A stretch of DNA of 23,153 nt from Verrucomicrobiales bacterium (GTDB taxonomy: Bacteria > Verrucomicrobiota > Verrucomicrobiia > Verrucomicrobiales > DEV007), in contig NZSO01000089.1 of the NCBI GenBank assembly GCA_002696885.1, positions 3,304 through 26,456 of the forward strand, in the 5' to 3' direction. Below are positions 21,261 to 23,153 of this stretch, one piece after another (the first letter of the stretch is position 1; every line of letters begins with the position of its first letter). A model generated the notes under the pieces. The model saw nothing but the letters and a program-made list of their open reading frames with translations. It did not search any database and had not been told where the DNA came from. Position numbers and translations under genes: made by a program.

Positions 21261-22022
21261 TTAACTTGCATTTTTGCAGATCTCTGAGAAGCTCTCAGCT
21301 TCGAGACTTGCTCCACCTACTAAAGCTCCATCAACATCAATCTGAGACATCAGCTCTTTAGTGTTTTCTGGTTTCACACTTCCTCCATACTGAATACGAA
21401 TGGCTTGTGATACTTCTTCACCAAACATATCCTTCAGAACAGCTCGAGTAAAAGCATGAGCCTCTTGAGCCTGGTCAGGACTCGCCGTTCTTCCTGTGCC
21501 AATCGCCCACACAGGCTCGTAGGCGATCACAGTGTCAGACATTTTCTCAGCAGATAACCCATTTAGTCCCTCTTCAAGTTGACGACGTAGAACATCTTCA
21601 ATTTTACCACCATCTCTTTCATCGAGAGTTTCGCCAATACATACAATAGGTTTAACATTTGCATCATGTAACGCTTTCGCTTTTGCATTAATTAATGAAT
21701 CATTTTCACCAAAAATAGCTCTCCTTTCGCTGTGACCAATAATTACATAATCGACACCCACTTCCTTCAACATCCCTATACTAATCTCAGCAGTAAAAGC
21801 TCCACTCTCTTCGAAGTAACAATTCTGAGCTGCAAGCATCGTGGTTTCACTATTGGCTAGAGCTTCCTTAACTGCTGGAAGAGCTACAAAAGCTGGCGCC
21901 AATACGATATCAACATCAGCAGAACCACCAATGTGATTTTCAAATAAATCAACAAACTCAACAGCCTCTCGAGGTGTTTTGTTCATTTTCCAATTCGCCG
22001 CTATAATTGGTTTACGAGTCAT
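21261..22022 (-). CDS. tpiA: Triosephosphate isomerase
   Basis: This 253-aa TIM-barrel enzyme interconverts dihydroxyacetone phosphate and glyceraldehyde 3-phosphate. The catalytic residues are all present: Asn10 and Lys12 in AANWKMNK, His97 in IIGHSERR and Glu169 in AYEPVWAIGTG (loop 6). The phosphate-binding QYGGSVKP (211-218) and ALVGGASL (233-240) are intact. The length is normal. It follows pgk by 51 bases on the same strand, matching the common gap-pgk-tpiA order, and converges with crcB across 21 bases. The leader is AT-rich, with no Shine-Dalgarno sequence. Confidence 0.98.
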   Translation of the reverse strand: MTRKPIIAANWKMNKTPREAVEFVDLFENHIGGSADVDIVLAPAFVALPAVKEALANSETTMLAAQNCYFEESGAFTAEISIGMLKEVGVDYVIIGHSERRAIFGENDSLINAKAKALHDANVKPIVCIGETLDERDGGKIEDVLRRQLEEGLNGLSAEKMSDTVIAYEPVWAIGTGRTASPDQAQEAHAFTRAVLKDMFGEEVSQAIRIQYGGSVKPENTKELMSQIDVDGALVGGASLEAESFSEICKNAS

Positions 22023-22073
22023 AATTATTTTTTTATTAAGTTTATATAATTGATGTGCTTATATTTGAATTCG

Positions 22074-23153
22074 TTAAATATTATCTAGTGAATCAACTCC
22101 TGGAAGCACTTTACCCTCAAGCAGTTCAAGGGAAGCACCTCCACCGGTAGAAATAAATGTAACATCCTCTGCGTATCCGAATTTCTTGATGGCGGTAACA
22201 GAGTCCCCTCCACCAATAATACTAAGAGCATCACTTCTAGCGATTGATTCGGCTAACATTTTCGTTCCATTGGAAAAAGCATCAATTTCAAAAACCCCCA
22301 TTGGCCCGTTCCAAAGAACCGTCTTCGCAGAGCCTATAATGGAAGTGAATTCCTCTATTGCCTTTTTTCCTATATCTAGGCCTTCCCAACCATCTCGGAT
22401 GGATCCGCCCTCATCATATGGATCGATATTGTTTGTATTAGCATCATTAGAAAAATCATCAGCTTCGAGACTGTCTGCAGGAAGAACAAGCCTCACATCC
22501 TTAGATTCAGCCTCATCCAAAAGTGCTTTTGCAATAGGAATATCCTCATCAACAACATAGCTTTCTCCAACTGAATGCCCTTGCGCTTTCCTAAATGCAT
22601 ACTGCATGGCTCCACCGATGAGTATAACGTCTGCCTTATCAATAAGTGCTTCAATGACGCCAATTTTATCGGACACTTTCTTTCCTCCGAGAATCACTAC
22701 AAAAGGACTCTGAGGGTCCTCTAATTCACCCTCAAGATACTTGAGTTCTTTCTCAAGAAGAAATCCCATTACCGAATCTTGGACATCTTTAGTTACCCCT
22801 GACGTGGAAGCGTGCGCACGGTGCGCAGTACCAAAAGCATCATTAACAAACACATCTGCAAAAGAGCCTAGTTGGCTAGCAAATTCCGCATCATTTTCTG
22901 TTTCCTCTGAATAAAATCTTACATTCTCCAAAAGAGCTAATCCCCCATCAGGAAGATTTTCAATCATCTCAGAAACGGCCTCACCAATGCAATCTTGAAC
23001 AAAAACAACCTCATCGCTCATCAGCTCACTAAGCCTAGCTGCAACTACATTAAGAGAAAACTTATCATCCTTTTGCCCACCAGGCCTTCCAAGGTGACTG
23101 CAGAGCACCACTTTAGCACCACTTTCTTTGAGGTGCTTAATCGTTGGAATGGC
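22074..23153 (-). CDS. pgk: Phosphoglycerate kinase, 5' end outside window
   Basis: The frame runs through the window edge, so about 359 C-terminal residues of a protein near 395-400 aa are seen. The internal GTG at 23111 is not the start, since the in-frame codons upstream read AIPTIKHLKESGAKV, which is normal Pgk sequence. Recognisable parts are CSHLGRPGG (substrate-binding), LLENVRFYSEETENDAEFA, NDAFGTAHRAHAST, and the nucleotide-binding GGKKVSDKIGVIEALIDKAD with the hinge IIGGAMQYAF. C-terminally, VLWNGPMGVFE and IIGGGDSVTAI lead to STGGGASLELLEGK. It transfers phosphate from 1,3-bisphosphoglycerate to ADP. It lies upstream of tpiA in the same transcript, so a glyceraldehyde-phosphate dehydrogenase gene is expected just beyond the window. 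Confidence 0.98.
   Translation of the reverse strand, partial: AIPTIKHLKESGAKVVLCSHLGRPGGQKDDKFSLNVVAARLSELMSDEVVFVQDCIGEAVSEMIENLPDGGLALLENVRFYSEETENDAEFASQLGSFADVFVNDAFGTAHRAHASTSGVTKDVQDSVMGFLLEKELKYLEGELEDPQSPFVVILGGKKVSDKIGVIEALIDKADVILIGGAMQYAFRKAQGHSVGESYVVDEDIPIAKALLDEAESKDVRLVLPADSLEADDFSNDANTNNIDPYDEGGSIRDGWEGLDIGKKAIEEFTSIIGSAKTVLWNGPMGVFEIDAFSNGTKMLAESIARSDALSIIGGGDSVTAIKKFGYAEDVTFISTGGGASLELLEGKVLPGVDSLDNI

Overview
The window is an AT-rich, gene-dense bacterial chromosome segment with 21 protein-coding genes, two of them cut by the window ends. I see no rRNA, tRNA, CRISPR array, insertion sequence or phage gene. The best lineage clue is a 135-aa protein of the Minf_1886 family, known from Verrucomicrobia and Planctomycetes. 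Supporting clues are a DUF3500 protein, an exported PQQ-like propeller starting with a DWPQFLGPNRNG-type N-terminus, paired PilT ATPases and a LuxC-type reductase. My reading is a low-GC, probably marine member of the Verrucomicrobiota (Opitutae-like). That placement is inference. Start codons almost never have a Shine-Dalgarno sequence in front of them, and convergent genes are packed to within a few bases, so the genome looks streamlined.

Layout. 1-1218 (+): C-terminal two thirds of a LuxC-type acyl-CoA reductase, then a diverged IF-1-like protein. 1480-3707 (+): tandem PilT-type retraction ATPases. 3926-5086 (+): BioF-type aminotransferase-fold synthase. 5167-8468 (+): extended SDR, exported PQQ-like propeller and exported DUF3500 protein. 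Facing them at 8465-10723 (-) are a six-helix membrane protein and an exported single-CxxCH protein, whose stop codon overlaps that of the DUF3500 gene. 10982-12092 (+): nuoB and nuoC without nuoA or nuoD, preceded by a perfect CRP-type palindrome.

12118-18425 (-): a tight six-gene run read in the order FmdB zinc ribbon, single-pass membrane protein, degenerate peptidase-MA-like exported protein, Minf_1886 protein, fused M16 peptidase, ketopantoate reductase-like protein. 18559-19529 (+): L,D-transpeptidase lipoprotein and rhodanese. 19537-20829 (-): argG, divergent from crcB (20871-21239, +). 21261-23153 (-): pgk (5' end outside the window) followed by tpiA.

The housekeeping genes (nuoBC, argG, tpiA, pgk, bioF) are conventional. 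The parts with most undescribed biology are the SDR/propeller/DUF3500 set with its facing haem-protein pair, the envelope operon containing a peptidase fold that has lost its zinc motif, the IF-1 paralogue lacking the rRNA-contact loop, and the orphan nuoBC pair under an apparent CRP/FNR-family site.
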